Shown in pieces: positions 1 through 10,302 of a stretch of 64,000 bases of DNA. Made by a program: the position numbers and the translations under genes. Location: assembly GCF_963082655.1 (NCBI RefSeq), contig NC_081552.1, positions 69,919,465-69,983,464 on the forward strand, written 5' to 3'. How positions within the stretch are numbered: the stretch's first letter is position 1; each line of letters begins with the position of its first letter. The notes below the pieces were generated by a model, which saw nothing but the letters and a program-made list of their open reading frames with translations, had not been told where the DNA came from and ran no database searches. Origin of the DNA: Stomoxys calcitrans. Its lineage: Eukaryota > Arthropoda > Insecta > Diptera > Muscidae.

Positions 1-251
1 CATCCTACGATGGTGGGCATAAAAATACAACTAAAATTTTTCTTGACCCCTACATTATCTTAAATCTTTTCAATGGTAGAAAACTGAAAATATAATTTTG
101 AAAACAAGTTAATTCTAAAATCGTACTTACTTTGTTGTTTTGTCGTTGTGCACAAAATTTTTTTCAAATTTTTTTGAAGGAATATTACTTTACAATATAT
201 TATAGTTTCATGCATACTTATTTAGCATTGGAAATGCGCATTAGTATGCTA
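1..251. other. AT-rich intergenic DNA, nothing recognised
   Basis: AT-rich sequence with no open frame, repeat or RNA-like structure that I recognise. It ends at the TA target dinucleotide of the following MITE. Confidence 0.5.
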
Positions 252-469
252 TTGGGTTGCCCAAAAAATAATTGCGGATTTTTTAATTTTTAATAAAACT
301 TAGAATGAACTTTAATCAAATATACTTTTTTTAACACTTTTTTTCTAAAGCAAGCTAAAATTAGCAGCTGATAACTGACAGAAGAAAGAATGCAATTACA
401 GAGTCACAAGCTGTGAAAAAATTTGCCAACGCCGACCCTATGAAAAATCCGCAATTACTTTTTGGGCAA
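252..469. mobile_element. Mariner-type MITE, copy 1
   Basis: A 218-bp element with terminal inverted repeats. The left end reads TTGGGTTGCCCAAAAAATA and runs on through ATTGCGGATTTTT. The right arm (443-469) is its reverse complement, minus the last five bases (CCCAA). TA flanks both sides (250-251, 470-471), as expected for Tc1/mariner target duplication. The interior has no coding capacity, so mobility would need a transposase from elsewhere. A second copy lies in the opposite orientation at 26,140-26,392. The TIR and TA are seen directly; the superfamily is inferred from the TA target and TIR style. Confidence 0.85.
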
Positions 470-518
470 TAGAATATTTTCGTATTGCTTCCAAGGCAGG
501 TAAAATTTTTTGCTGGGT

Positions 519-600
519 TGGACCGGAACGAGTTTGCTCACCTACAGGAGCATGAGGAGGATCGTCACCTCCACATTAAAATGCGTCTACAACAACAACC
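519..600 (+). repeat. 3' end fragment of the CAA-tailed repeat family
   Basis: Sequence resembling the 3' end of the family at 1,978-2,316, including the stretch before the tail and the terminal ACAACAACAACC tract. The 5' part is absent here; a separate 5' portion lies at 1,190-1,375, beyond a LINE fragment. Confidence 0.6.
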
Positions 601-1200
601 ATGAATAACATATTACGAATGCAGAATGGACGATGTTTTAATACTACTAATATAGGGATCCGAATCAGCTATGCAGAAAGCCAAAATGGTCTTGGAGATG
701 GCATACGATTGGTTAGACGTAGGGGTCTTAATGTTGTTAACCCAGAGAAGATAGAAATCTGCCTGTTCATGAGAAAGACGAAGATGGGCCAATTTGATGC
801 ATCAGGTTTCCTTAACAGAATGATTTCAATATCTGACAAGGAAAAATACTTAGGAGTGATTTTTGACAGGAAATTGTAGTGGAAGTGTTGATTCGAAAGC
901 GTACCGAAGAGGCTCACAGATGTTGGGCGCTATATAGACGGGCCGTAGACTCGAATTGGAGTATGAATCTGAGGGTATTCCACTGGCTCTACAGAAGCAT
1001 GATTGGACCAATACTTACATACGCTTTAGTAGTTTGGTGGCACTGCTGCCAGCGGCACAGTCTTGAATTGACGGAACTCTGATATTGCCACCTGGAAGTT
1101 CATGCGGATGGAACGCGCTAGAACCCAAGCACTGAGATCTGTTTCCGACTTCCTTGACCATGTCATGTAGTCGGATTTTCGAGCGTCCGTGGATCTGTTC
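601..1200 (+). pseudogene. LINE reverse-transcriptase C-terminal fragment (family B)
   Basis: Frame-broken remnant of a non-LTR retrotransposon. The open part (601-879) carries the post-RT signature: RRGLNVVNPEKIEICLF, then KEKYLGVIFDRKL. A second frame (879-1082) continues with HRCWALYRRAV and a WLYRSMIGPILTYAL segment typical of the RT thumb and linker in I/Jockey-group LINEs. The YADD core, endonuclease and RNase H are absent. Similar fragments lie at 27,660-28,840 and 55,730-56,880 on the minus strand. It cannot encode a working enzyme. Confidence 0.75.
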
Positions 1201-1375
1201 ATTGCTGTCACGAGAAGCTTAGCTGCGAGCTAGCGGGCGCGTCCACAGGTTGCGGATAGTGGAATGCTCCATACGGAGAAGTCGCGGACAATCAGCGGTA
1301 TCGAGCGATGGTCTCTATGAGAGGGCGGGAGGCACCGGCTCTTGCAAAAATACTGAGTGCCTATACGTGACTTGA
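1190..1375 (+). repeat. 5' portion of the CAA-tailed repeat
   Basis: Matches the first part of the family unit at 1,978-2,316: start near CATTGCTGTCAC, the GGGCGCGTCCA block, GGAATGCTCCATACGGAG, and the GGCACCGGCTCTTG block. The distal part and CAA tail are missing. Confidence 0.65.
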
Positions 1376-1503
1376 GGACCTTGTTTCTACGCAAGTTCCG
1401 TGTTTTGTTTCACTGTCGAACAGCTTCAGTTTGGTCTACAATTTAACCATGAATTGTCTTACAAACTTACAACACTTGCAAATTATTAAATATTATTATC
1501 AAA

Positions 1504-1972
1504 ATGCGTGCCAATGCATCCAGAAAAAGTCACGGTTTGTGCGGTTTATGGGCTGGTGGCAAAATTGGATTGTACTTCTTCAAAGATGATGCGAATCGTA
1601 ACGTAACTGTGAATGGTGAACGCTACCGTGAGATGATATCCAACTTTTTTTTGCCCAAAATGCAACAGCTTGACTTGAATGACACATGCCGCACTCGTAA
1701 CAATGGACTTATTGAGAGGCGAGTTCAGCGAATATTTTATTTCACGCTCTTGACCGGTCAATTGGCTGCCTAGATCTTACGATTTACGCCTTTAGACTAT
1801 TTTTTGTGGGACTATGTTAAAGCTCATGTCTTAACAGACAATACCGCTTCAATTGACGCATTGGAAGACAACATTGAAACATTTATTTGTGAGATACCGC
1901 CCAATATCTTGGATAGAGTATGCCAAAATTGGACTAAGCGGATGGATCATTTCAGGCCCGACACGGGATAAA
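1504..1972 (+). pseudogene. Broken mariner-like transposase
   Basis: Remnant of a Tc1/mariner-superfamily transposase, the nuclease that cuts and pastes the element. The first part (1504-1773) shows GKIGLYFFKDDANRNVTVNG followed by ERYREMISNFFLPKMQQLDL. After a frame break the distal part shows FTPLDYFLWDYVKAH and a C-terminal segment ending in VCQNWTKRMDH. The stretch that should hold the second catalytic aspartate and its QQDGA-type motif is missing. No N-terminal DNA-binding region or inverted repeats are recognisable. It is inactive. Confidence 0.75.
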
Positions 1973-1977
1973 ATGAG

Positions 1978-2316
1978 GTCCGATCTGTGTGATGTTCATT
2001 GCTGTCACAAAAACTCAGCCTGAAGCTACCGGGCGCGTCCATAGGTTGCGGATTGTGGAATGCTCCATACGGAGTAGCTGCAATGACAGTTGCGGACAAT
2101 CAGCGGTATCGAGCGGAGAGTCTCAATGAGAGCCCGGGTGGCACCGGCTCTTGTACAAATACTGATTGCCTATGATGCTCGATATGACAAGGCGAGTTAT
2201 TGGCGCTTTTAAATAAACAATTGCCATATTGTTCCCGCGGCGATAGAGCTTGCTCACAGAGGAGCTTGACGAGGATTACCACCTCCAAATGAAAATGTGG
2301 CTACAACAACAACCTA
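1978..2316 (+). repeat. CAA-tailed interspersed repeat, near-complete copy
   Basis: The longest plus-strand copy of a moderately conserved family, about 330 bp, ending in a simple CAACAACAAC tract (about 2,304-2,315). Related sequence occurs at 519-600, 1,190-1,375, 47,645-47,925 (reverse), 48,300-48,645 (reverse) and 56,880-56,985. A simple tail with one fixed end suggests a SINE or the 3' end of a LINE copied by target-primed reverse transcription. Convincing RNA polymerase III boxes were not found, so the class is open. Confidence 0.7.
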
Positions 2317-2799
2317 GGCCAGTAATCGGTTTGTTGAGCGCTCTAAATAAAGTGATTTTTTAAGACCTATAGGAAAGTTTTTTAAAAACACACATAAAAT
2401 TCAAAGAAATGCTCAAAGTCATCGCGTATCGCGACTGGCTTAGGTGTACGTGCATAGTGGCATGTTGCGATTAATCTTTATTCACTCATCTGATTCGGAT
2501 ATTAGTAATAGAACAATTTTTGTACCTATGTACATATATGAAAATGTTAAAAGTAATGTATGTATGTAGATATTGAATTTGAACTTTTAATAATTTGTTA
2601 GGCGATAATTATCAGTTCTAAATTTTTAGCGGCACAAAGGAGGGTGCGGTCATTGATATAGCCGTTCCAATCCTGGATATTTTTCAGCCATGACGTCTCA
2701 TTTTTGCCACTACCATGTCTTGCATCAACTTTTCCCTTGAGAATTTCTTGCAAAATTAGGAATTTGTTATTTCCCATGACGTGTTCCAGATATGAGAAT
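2317..2799. other. AT-rich spacer with a short LINE-3'-end-like piece
   Basis: Bases 2,318-2,362 resemble the LINE 3' untranslated sequence seen in reverse near 48,780-48,830 (GCCAGTAATCGG... block). The rest is AT-rich with no supported gene. Confidence 0.35.
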
Positions 2800-2965
2800 T
2801 TAATTTAGGTTAGATTTATTTACACTCGAGCTTCTCTATAACGAATAAAAATTTTCACCTATTTAACCTCTCTATAACGAACTTCTCAATAATGAATACT
2901 TCTCTGTAATTGTTTTTACATCGCAAGTTGAAATTCTCACACAAACTAAACTCTTTATAATGAAT
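2800..2965. repeat. Repeated CTCTATAACGAA motifs (possible Tigger/pogo-type MITE)
   Basis: Several direct, imperfect copies of a CTTCTCTATAACGAA-like motif lie in about 110 bp. In my knowledge, motifs of this kind sit at the ends of Tigger/pogo DNA transposons. No transposase or clear inverted pair is visible, so the class is a guess. Confidence 0.35.
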
Positions 2966-2975
2966 TGTTTGGCAA

Positions 2976-3200
2976 CCTTTTTTATACCCACCAACATAGG
3001 ATGGGGGTATACTTATCTAGTCATTCCGTTTATAACACCTCGAAATATTCCACATGCAAAGAAACTTTACGCCTTCGGGCGGCCCCAAAACTACAATTAA
3101 TTTCCAGCCCCTATTCTCTTATGGTTGCTGGAGGGGTCTGGAAGAGCTGTTTGAACACCCCGCCATGTCCAGGGTGGTTGCCGAATGCAGCATTTTAAAC
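2976..3200. repeat. Fragment of the TATACCC-ended repeat plus a second short repeat
   Basis: Bases 2,978-3,045 resemble, in reverse, the right end of the element at 24,402-25,904 (GGGGGTATAC, then CCTCGAAATATTC). Bases 3,070-3,180 share a CCAGCCCCT...CTGGAAGAGCT block with 29,395-29,470. The overlapping short frames here are not supported as genes. Confidence 0.5.
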
Positions 3201-5239
3201 AATTCCTCTTTTGATTCCTTCGTAAATACAAAAATAATTTGCAAATTATTTCCAAAATTACGCTTAATTGTGTTGAAAAATTTATGATATGCAAATTATT
3301 TTTTCTTAAACTTTTGGCACTGTTTTGGCAAGATTAAACGACTTTTTTTGATTAAATGGAAAAATTGTCGAATGAAAAGATCATACCGCAAGTAAAAGAA
3401 AAACAACAGTTTACACATGTACGAACCTTAACTGTGAGGGTGTTTAGAAATCCCATAGTCTTTGTTGTATACTCCCTGACGGCTGCGTGTTAATAAGAGA
3501 ATCGATGATGACATTTGGGTTAGTTTGACAGCGGCACGGCATTATCGGCCAATGTTGCCACTCATTACTACTTGTAGTAAGTTGTTGGTAGTTAGTGGGA
3601 GAATTATTAAAAACCGAGGCGAATTATTAGAAAATGCCAAATATAACAACGATAATGAGAATATTAAATAGAAATGTCGGATAGCGTCCAATATGTCGGT
3701 CCTGGAAAAATCGCCATTGTTTCAACTCTGGCCTATAAAAGGGCATAGAAAGGGGAAAAACGCCATTAGTTGTGAAAAGAGTGGTGCTGAGAAGGCACAG
3801 ATTAATAGTGATCTTAAATGTTTTTCTTTTAGAGTCGGGTGGTATTTATTTTTGAGGATAGAGTCTAACGTCGATTTTTATTTAAATAATTAAAGCCCCT
3901 GAGATTGCAAAAGTTTTCAGGAGGCGACGGAATTAATCTAGTGGAAAGGTTATCCAGGAAAACATTGGAAGTGATTCCTACATCGTAGTAGCCCCAGAAT
4001 ACACGCCGTAACCAGCGTTTGTTGCAGAATTAAGGTAGGAGCGTTCTATTTAATTTTTCCAAAGTTTAATGTGGTCGAGAATTTGAATAAAAGGAGTATT
4101 AAAGTCCGTCCTTCGGAGAGTCAATCATTACCGACGCTATTCAGCGGAGGAACTCCATCTGTCGGCCACTGGCATTACCACTTTGTAATTTTTGTAACAA
4201 AGTGGTTGGATAACCAATACATACATGTCCGTGAGAGCAAAAGCTCAGCACCACACAAATTCCCAAAATTCTTAGTCTTGTTTTTTTTGTTGTTCTTTTG
4301 TGTTTTGCGGTCATCCACATATATTTATGTTTGGATCTAATTTGTGTTTCTCACTTTGAACGCATAACTGTCATCTTGTGGGTCATCAGTTTGGTACTCG
4401 CACACGCATTTACACACAAACGCAACTTCTACATCCAACATACAGATAATTTTTATTATTGATCGCATCATCCCACCAGTATTGTCTCGCATAATACAAA
4501 TAATCAGCGAGACTGATGCGACAAAATCTTGGCAGTACAAACAAGCAAGCCAACATAATTAACAAAACGAGCCACAACCATCATCATGACGAATATGTTT
4601 ATTAATTAAGTTCATGTATTTATGTTAATATGATTTTTTGTATGTTCAAACTTTAGTTTTTTTATTTATTTATTTAATTTGTTATAAACTTTCACTTTTT
4701 ATTTATATTTTAATTTTGATATTATTTTGACATCATATTTGATTTACACACTGAAAGAAATTCTGTGATAGGGCCCCCAAAGATAGATATTCTTTTTTTT
4801 TTAATCATAGTTTTTGGTTTCCCTTTTGTTTGAAACTGACAAATATTTACCCGTATGACTTACCTATGCGAGCTCCTTTAGGCCAGGTTTAGGGCTTTAA
4901 ATTAGCTAACAAGTCAGAAAGGTTTCAATAAGTCTTTGAGGGTTCTACGATCGTTGAGTTTTTGGCCAAGAAAGACCATTCGTTTTATTAATTTTCATAT
5001 CCATAACACCATTTCATAAATAACTTTATAATTAGAGATAAACAGCAATATAAAATAGATATTTGGAAAAAATACTTAAAGTTAGATTAGTCTTAGTTTT
5101 ATTTTAATAAACATGTTTATATCGTGATGTTTAAAATTTGAAAATATAATGCGTTAAAGTAATTGTTGAGGGGGATGTAAAGTGGTAAGTTAGGTGATGT
5201 GGGCGGGTTTGTAGGGTCACACAAATACGCTGTAATGTT
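3201..5239. other. Unassigned AT-rich region
   Basis: About 2 kb with no open frame above 90 codons and no protein similarity that I recognise. Bases 3,500-4,100 are less AT-rich and could be old retroelement leader sequence, but nothing supports a firm call. Homopolymer T and A runs are frequent. Confidence 0.4.
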
Positions 5240-5490
5240 GACCAAGGTAGGGCGGGCGGCCGGAGGTCAAAGGACGATCTCCCAAAACAAATGGGATGTA
5301 AAAGTGCAGGTGTAAGTAATGTTTTTTTTTGTATTTGATGTTATTGTTTTTTTATTGTCTACGGGCCTAGGGCGAGGATATAGGGTTGGGACCTCCCCAG
5401 AGATGTCGACGAAGCTAGCCGGTGCCCAGAAAATATCCTCAAGCTGCGATAGGCGCGTGTAACACCCCATTAAGTATATATTGTTGATCG
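5240..5490. repeat. GC-richer block related to 31,800-32,100
   Basis: The GGGTTGGGACC motif, a following segment and a GTGTAACAC-like end occur in the same order as in 31,990-32,095. This suggests two diverged copies of one repeat, possibly LTR-derived. Similarity was judged by eye. Confidence 0.35.
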
Positions 5491-5499
5491 TCTCGACCT

Positions 5500-6345
5500 T
5501 CTGATTCGAAATAGCCATGTCCGTCCCTCCGTCTGTCTAATATCACGATAGCGGTCGAACGCATAAAGCTAGCCGCTTGAAATTTTGCACAGATACTTAA
5601 TATTAATGTAGGTCGTTGGGGATTGCAAATGGGCCATATCGGTTCAGACTTAGATATAGCTCCCGATATAAACCGATCTCCCGATTTGACTTATTGAGCC
5701 CCTGGAAGCAGCAATTTTGTTCGATTTGGCTGAAATTGTGCACATAGTGTTCTGTTATGACTTCCAGCAGCTGTGCCAAGTACGGTTCATATTAGTCTAT
5801 AACCTGATATAGCTCCCATATAAACCGATCTCCCGATTTGACTTCTTGAGTCCTTACAGGCCGCAATTTTGCTGAAATTTAGCATGTAGTGTTTTGTTAC
5901 TACTTCCAACAACTGTACCAAGTACGGTCTAAACCGGTCTATAACCTGATATAGTTTCCATATAAACCGATCTCCCGATTTGACTTCTTAAGACCGCAAG
6001 GTCAATTTTTGTCCGATTTGGCTGAAATTTTCCATGCGGTGATCTATTACAACTTTCAACAACTGTGCCAAATACGGTCCAAATCATTAACCTGCTATAG
6101 CCGCCATATAAACCGATGTCCCGATTTGACATATTTAGCCCCTGAAAGCCACAATTTTCATCCGATTTAGTTAAAATTTTGAACATTCGTTCTGTTATGA
6201 CTTCCAACAACAGTGCTAAATACGGTCCGAAAAACCATAAAATTACTCCCTTCAACTAAACTTATTTTGTATAAATTTTTAGCAGAATTCATGTTGGTGG
6301 GTTCCCAAGATACGGCCCGGCCGAACTTATCGCGCTTTTACTTAT
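5500..6345 (-). repeat. Tandem-repeat element, 142-146-bp period
   Basis: Four imperfect units recur at 5,691, 5,833, 5,975 and 6,121, each starting CCGATTTGAC. The right end (about 6,310-6,345) is the reverse complement of the start of the element at 24,402 (GGCCCGGCCGAACTTA...GCGCTTTTACTT), so both belong to one family in opposite orientation. The left part carries the CCGTCC-rich segment also present at 25,690-25,780. The 108-residue minus-strand frame here is a by-product of the repeats. Confidence 0.8.
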
Positions 6346-6483
6346 TTGAAGTTCACACAGAAAATCATGGAACAAAACGAAACTCATCCGTTGTTGATCA
6401 TTAACGGACTTGTAGGCAGCCACAAAATATGAATTGCTGTAAAATACGTTACATTCGCATCGACTACTATGCCTTGTGTCTCA
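6346..6483. other. Spacer, nothing recognised
   Basis: Short unassigned spacer between two repeats. Confidence 0.4.
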
Positions 6484-6490
6484 TATACAC

Positions 6491-6775
6491 CCAAGGGGAT
6501 TTATAAAGGTGCTCTCACGCGAACAGCTGTTAACAGCCGCCCAGGTTTGACGGTATTAAGATGACAGATTTTTGTTTGCATTCTCTTTCTTGTTTTCTCT
6601 TTCTCGCATATTCTCTGCTCGTGTACGCAAACGTATATACACCCACAAACAATTTTCTTTGGGTGTGTTGGCAAAACGTCGATCAGCTTGATGACAAGAT
6701 GGCGGATTGCACCATATGATTTGTGGTTGTTGTACAAATGAGACCACCTTTAATTGTTTCGCCATGGTATACACC
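6491..6775 (+). repeat. MITE-like repeat with a P-like end
   Basis: Begins CCAAGGGGATTTATAAAGGTG, then GCGAACAGCTGTTAACAGCC, and runs to CAATTGTTTCGCCATGG-like sequence. The same two ends occur around 37,255-37,745, where the interior is different, and in reverse at 38,722-38,850. The first 20 bases resemble the ends at 22,215, 38,719 (reverse) and 40,310 (reverse). No coding capacity. Confidence 0.55.
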
Positions 6776-7041
6776 CAGCAAAGCTGTTTTTGTTTGTGTG
6801 TTCAAAAACAAATAAAACCGTGGTGTGTAAGATAGTATACATTTAAAATAACTTTCTTAGTGGCCTGACGACGGATTAAAAAATTTCGAACAAAATAACA
6901 GTTTAAAATAAGTTGTGTAGTGATCGGACAAAAAAATTGCAAACCGTTAGGCTGTATGTTTTGAAGTAAAATGCGATTTTATAGCTGTTCTTTGCCGCCC
7001 TCGCTACAACAGTTGGATACTGGATTCGGTTTTCGCGGTGA
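6776..7041. other. Left flank of the gypsy insertion
   Basis: AT-rich sequence without a gene. Its last 30 or so bases (about 7,012-7,045) match the reverse complement of bases beginning at 39,597 near 39.6 kb, where the same sequence is uninterrupted. Confidence 0.6.
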
Positions 7042-7045
7042 AACT
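7042..7045. repeat. Target-site duplication AACT, left copy
   Basis: AACT lies immediately before the TG that opens the 5' LTR. The matching copy is at 21,796-21,799. A single AACT is present in the related empty site near 39.6 kb. Confidence 0.9.
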
Positions 7046-9149
7046 TGTCGCGTGCACCTTATTGTCCCCAAAAGCGACACCTAGCGGGCAATTGCCGAAC
7101 AAAATCAGTTGCTTAGGCATGAACCCCGACCCCTGCCTGATTGACAGTAGGACAGTTGGTGTTGTGTTGTCATTTGGCCCATCAGAGGAAGTTCGGTCTG
7201 GGAAGAGCGCCATGATGAACAAAATGACAACATAGGCCACTGTCCTAGGAAAGGAAATCTTTCTTTTTGATTTGGACTGTGCAGCAAGCCGGAGGTGAGC
7301 CGAGAAGACAACTGGAAGTGAGCTTAACGAGCAAGAAAAAAAAAGAATTAAAAAAAAGTGCAGCCGCGGTCGTGTAGTGTTGGTGTTGTTGTGTTGCATT
7401 GCTACAAAGACTGCATAGCAAGTGGATGATGACACAAAACCGAACAATCCAAAGAGGGATGAAACCTCTAAAAGCCTAACATTGAAAAAGGCACTTTTAT
7501 TTTAAATGATGAACAAGAAAATGATCTGAATTCTAAAAGAAAAAAAAAACAGACCAAAGCAAAATCATTCGATTCCTTTATTGCAAAAAAAAAAGAAAAG
7601 AGAAAAAAAAAACAAAAGCTTCTGATAGCTAAACAGAAAAAAAGAAACATCTTACAAACTGAATTAACAAACAACCTTAAAAATTACCTTAAAAACTATC
7701 CTTGAAACTACCTTAATACCTAGCTCTAAAGAGTAAAAAAAAAAAAAAAGAAACTGAATTAAAACCACTTATTGAAAAATAAATTTCCAACTAAAAAAGA
7801 GAAACTTAATTATAAACTTAATCAAAAAGAAAACAACTTAATCATTACGCTAAAGCTTAAACTAATTAAAAGTAAAACAAAAAAACGCTGCTCACCAACG
7901 GCTCATCTCTGCACCAGCGTGGGACTTCCTTCAAAAGCACTCGCAGACCGCAGTGCTCCAGGCGACGGCTTACAAAGACCCTTAACATAATACTTAAAAC
8001 TAAACCTTCGGACGGACGGACGTACATATTACCTAAAAATAAAAGAAAAAAAAGGAAATTAGTTTTTTTTTGAAAAGGCAGGCATTTTTTTTCTAGGGTA
8101 CTCATCTTTGATTATACCGTCAACCGTACTACATGGTATTTACCCTTCCCCAATAGATAGAGCTCTTTCTAGGCAGGTAGGAAGTCTCCATAGGGATCCT
8201 TGTTCCAAATTAGTACCTAGAAGAGGCCGTCCTTTCGGGCGTGGTAAAGGCCTAAAAAGAAGAAGAAAAGAAATCAGATATGAGATAAAAAAAATCTAAT
8301 TCCAAATACCCCTTTTATTTTTATATAATACCCCTTTTACTTACCTTTAACCTTACACTATTCGGACGGACATAGACGGACAGACGGAGTAAGCTGCCAT
8401 TGTGGGCACGGCCTAACTTGCTCAGCGGCAGAAGCCCCGAAGGAAGAGAAGAGATGCCATTAGATCTGTTCGAAGCTAGCATACCCACCTACATATGATT
8501 CTTTTATACTGTCTTTAAATTTATTTTTTTTTTTTTTTGCTAAGCTAATGTAGAAAAGTTGAGATAAGAAGTTAAAGCCATAATGTTTCGAGTTTTTCCT
8601 TTTTTATTATGAATTTTGGATGATGCCTCTTGTTTTTGTTCTGAATTTTTCATGTGGTCATCATAAATTAACCATCTTTTATAAATAAAGAGACTACCTG
8701 GAATGTTTGTAACGTTTACGAAGAGACAATGAATTTTATTGAGATCATGTAGACCTTAGGGAGGAGGAGATAGGAAGGGGGTGATAAGATGAAGAGGTAG
8801 GTACGGGGCAACTGACTTGAAAGTTGCTATGGTGGAGCTCCGACTCCAGAGGGAGGGCATTATCCTCGCCAGAACACCAGGCGAGAAGGCTTCCAACAGG
8901 TAGGTGTGGTGCTTGCCCTTTTTATTTAGCCATATTAGATTAGTACGTTTCTTTTTCGGGTCAAACATACCTTTTTCTTTTACCTTATCAGTCTGGCATG
9001 TAAATTTTCTTTTGTTCCTGATACGTTTGATTCGCTTGCGCAAAGAACCACCCCATCCGGCGAGCACTAGCCGCGCATACGCCATCATGCCAGCAGGCGA
9101 CAAGCGGTCATCGAAAACATTAAAACGATTATTGAACCAGGACAGGACA
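7046..9149 (+). repeat. 5' LTR (about 2,104 bp)
   Basis: Starts TGTCGCGTGCACC and ends GGACAGGACA, giving canonical TG...CA ends. It matches 19,693-21,795 along its length. The visible differences are C versus T in the CAGGCGACGG segment (near 7,963; T in the 3' copy) and 15 versus 14 A residues at 7,735-7,749. An AATAAA at 8,684-8,689 is a candidate polyadenylation signal, which would put the R/U5 boundary shortly after it. Short frames inside the LTR on both strands are not supported as genes. The promoter could not be placed with confidence. Confidence 0.95.
8684..8689 (+). promoter_or_regulatory. Candidate polyadenylation signal in the 5' LTR
   Basis: AATAAA within an otherwise AT-rich U3/R region, repeated at the equivalent place in the 3' LTR (near 21,330), where it would serve the retroelement RNA. 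Confidence 0.45.
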
Positions 9150-9152
9150 AAA

Positions 9153-9175
9153 TGGCGCCCAACGTGGGGCTCGAA
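9153..9175 (+). promoter_or_regulatory. Primer-binding site for tRNA-Lys
   Basis: TGGCGCCCAACGTGGGGC followed by TCGAA lies three bases after the LTR. It is complementary to the 3' end of insect tRNA-Lys(CUU), including CCA, as I know that tRNA. The tRNA would prime minus-strand cDNA synthesis. Confidence 0.9.
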
Positions 9176-10302
9176 AAAGAAACATAGGTTTAGTTTAGCA
9201 ATACGACTTGGATTTTAGGTCACGTAGAGTTAATCTCGAGAGTCCTCTGCGTTTGCCAATACGCTAAATTGTGCCATTAGGGAGGCAAACGAATTCGCAT
9301 TTAGTCTAGGACCCAATCGGAAGTCGTTAGACAGATTAAGATTGGTAGCCATAGGTTAGATTAGAGTTAGTGTTTGTTACAATTGCAATAGTTTGAATTA
9401 ATTAGAAATAGTAAGTGTTTGCTAGGAGAATTCCAGGCGAAACATCAGGAATTTTCGGTCCCGGCAAAGGTTCCAAGGAATTGGTCCGCGTAGCCGTCAA
9501 CTCTCTTGGTATTTGAGCGGGAGGCTCCTAGCTAACATGCCTTTTGTTAGTCTGCCCTAATTTATAGTCTTAGTTTAGTTGGTAGCACACTAGGTAACTA
9601 ATAGCTTAAATTTAGGGTTAGTTAGCAAAACCATCCATATAGATTTGTTAGCAATAGACCAAGAATAGCTTACCTAGGTCCGACCGAGGGGGTTGTTTGT
9701 GATCCTAGTCACCTGTCCCAGACTCCGGCTAGTGTCCACCAGTCATCGCTTCGGTCATGGTCTGCGTGAGATATTCCTTTCCATTAGTTTAGATTTCATC
9801 CGAAGCACCCACAAACCTGTAAGGAATCAAGAAAGTTTTAGTAAGGCTGGCATTTGTCAGTTTTATTGGAATATATACCCTACTTTTCATCTTATCGTCC
9901 CCTGAAAACCCTATCTCTAAATAGTTACACATTTCAAGGACGTTTTTATATCACGCTTTATACGATACGATTGAGTTCGATTTTAGCGCAATTACTTCTA
10001 GGATTAGGTTAATAGTTTGGGACCTGAATTTTGAATTTAGTTTACCGTCTGAATCTCAGGGAGAGAGTTAGGCGACGGGTTTATTATAAATTGGGTTTGA
10101 ATTTAGTCATTTACATACGCTTGAATTTATTTACCATTTTATTTAGATTTGTTTTTGGAATTTTTATTTTTATTATTTTTTTTTATATGGAATTCTATAC
10201 GCTTTGAATATACCTTGTTTTCACATTGTGTGCGACATATTTTATGGTGAGGGGGGTGTGTGTTAATTTACGCTTTCGTTTAATTTGCTACTTATATAGG
10301 CA
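9176..10302 (+). other. Untranslated leader of the gypsy element
   Basis: About 1.1 kb between primer site and gag, with many short upstream frames and no long one. It would hold packaging signals and perhaps an internal ribosome entry route, but nothing specific can be pointed to. Confidence 0.6.

Noticed and set aside
5929..6255. 108-codon minus-strand frame in the tandem array
   Set aside because: Its sequence follows the repeat period and has no protein features; a by-product of the array.
7004..7447. 147-codon minus-strand frame (and its relative of 170 codons at 19,582-20,094)
   Set aside because: Both lie mostly inside the LTRs, extend into different flanks, and match no family. They are open by chance; their identity merely reflects LTR identity.
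9693..9905. 70-codon frame in the gypsy leader as a small accessory gene
   Set aside because: Short, no motif, and it lies among many similar upstream frames.
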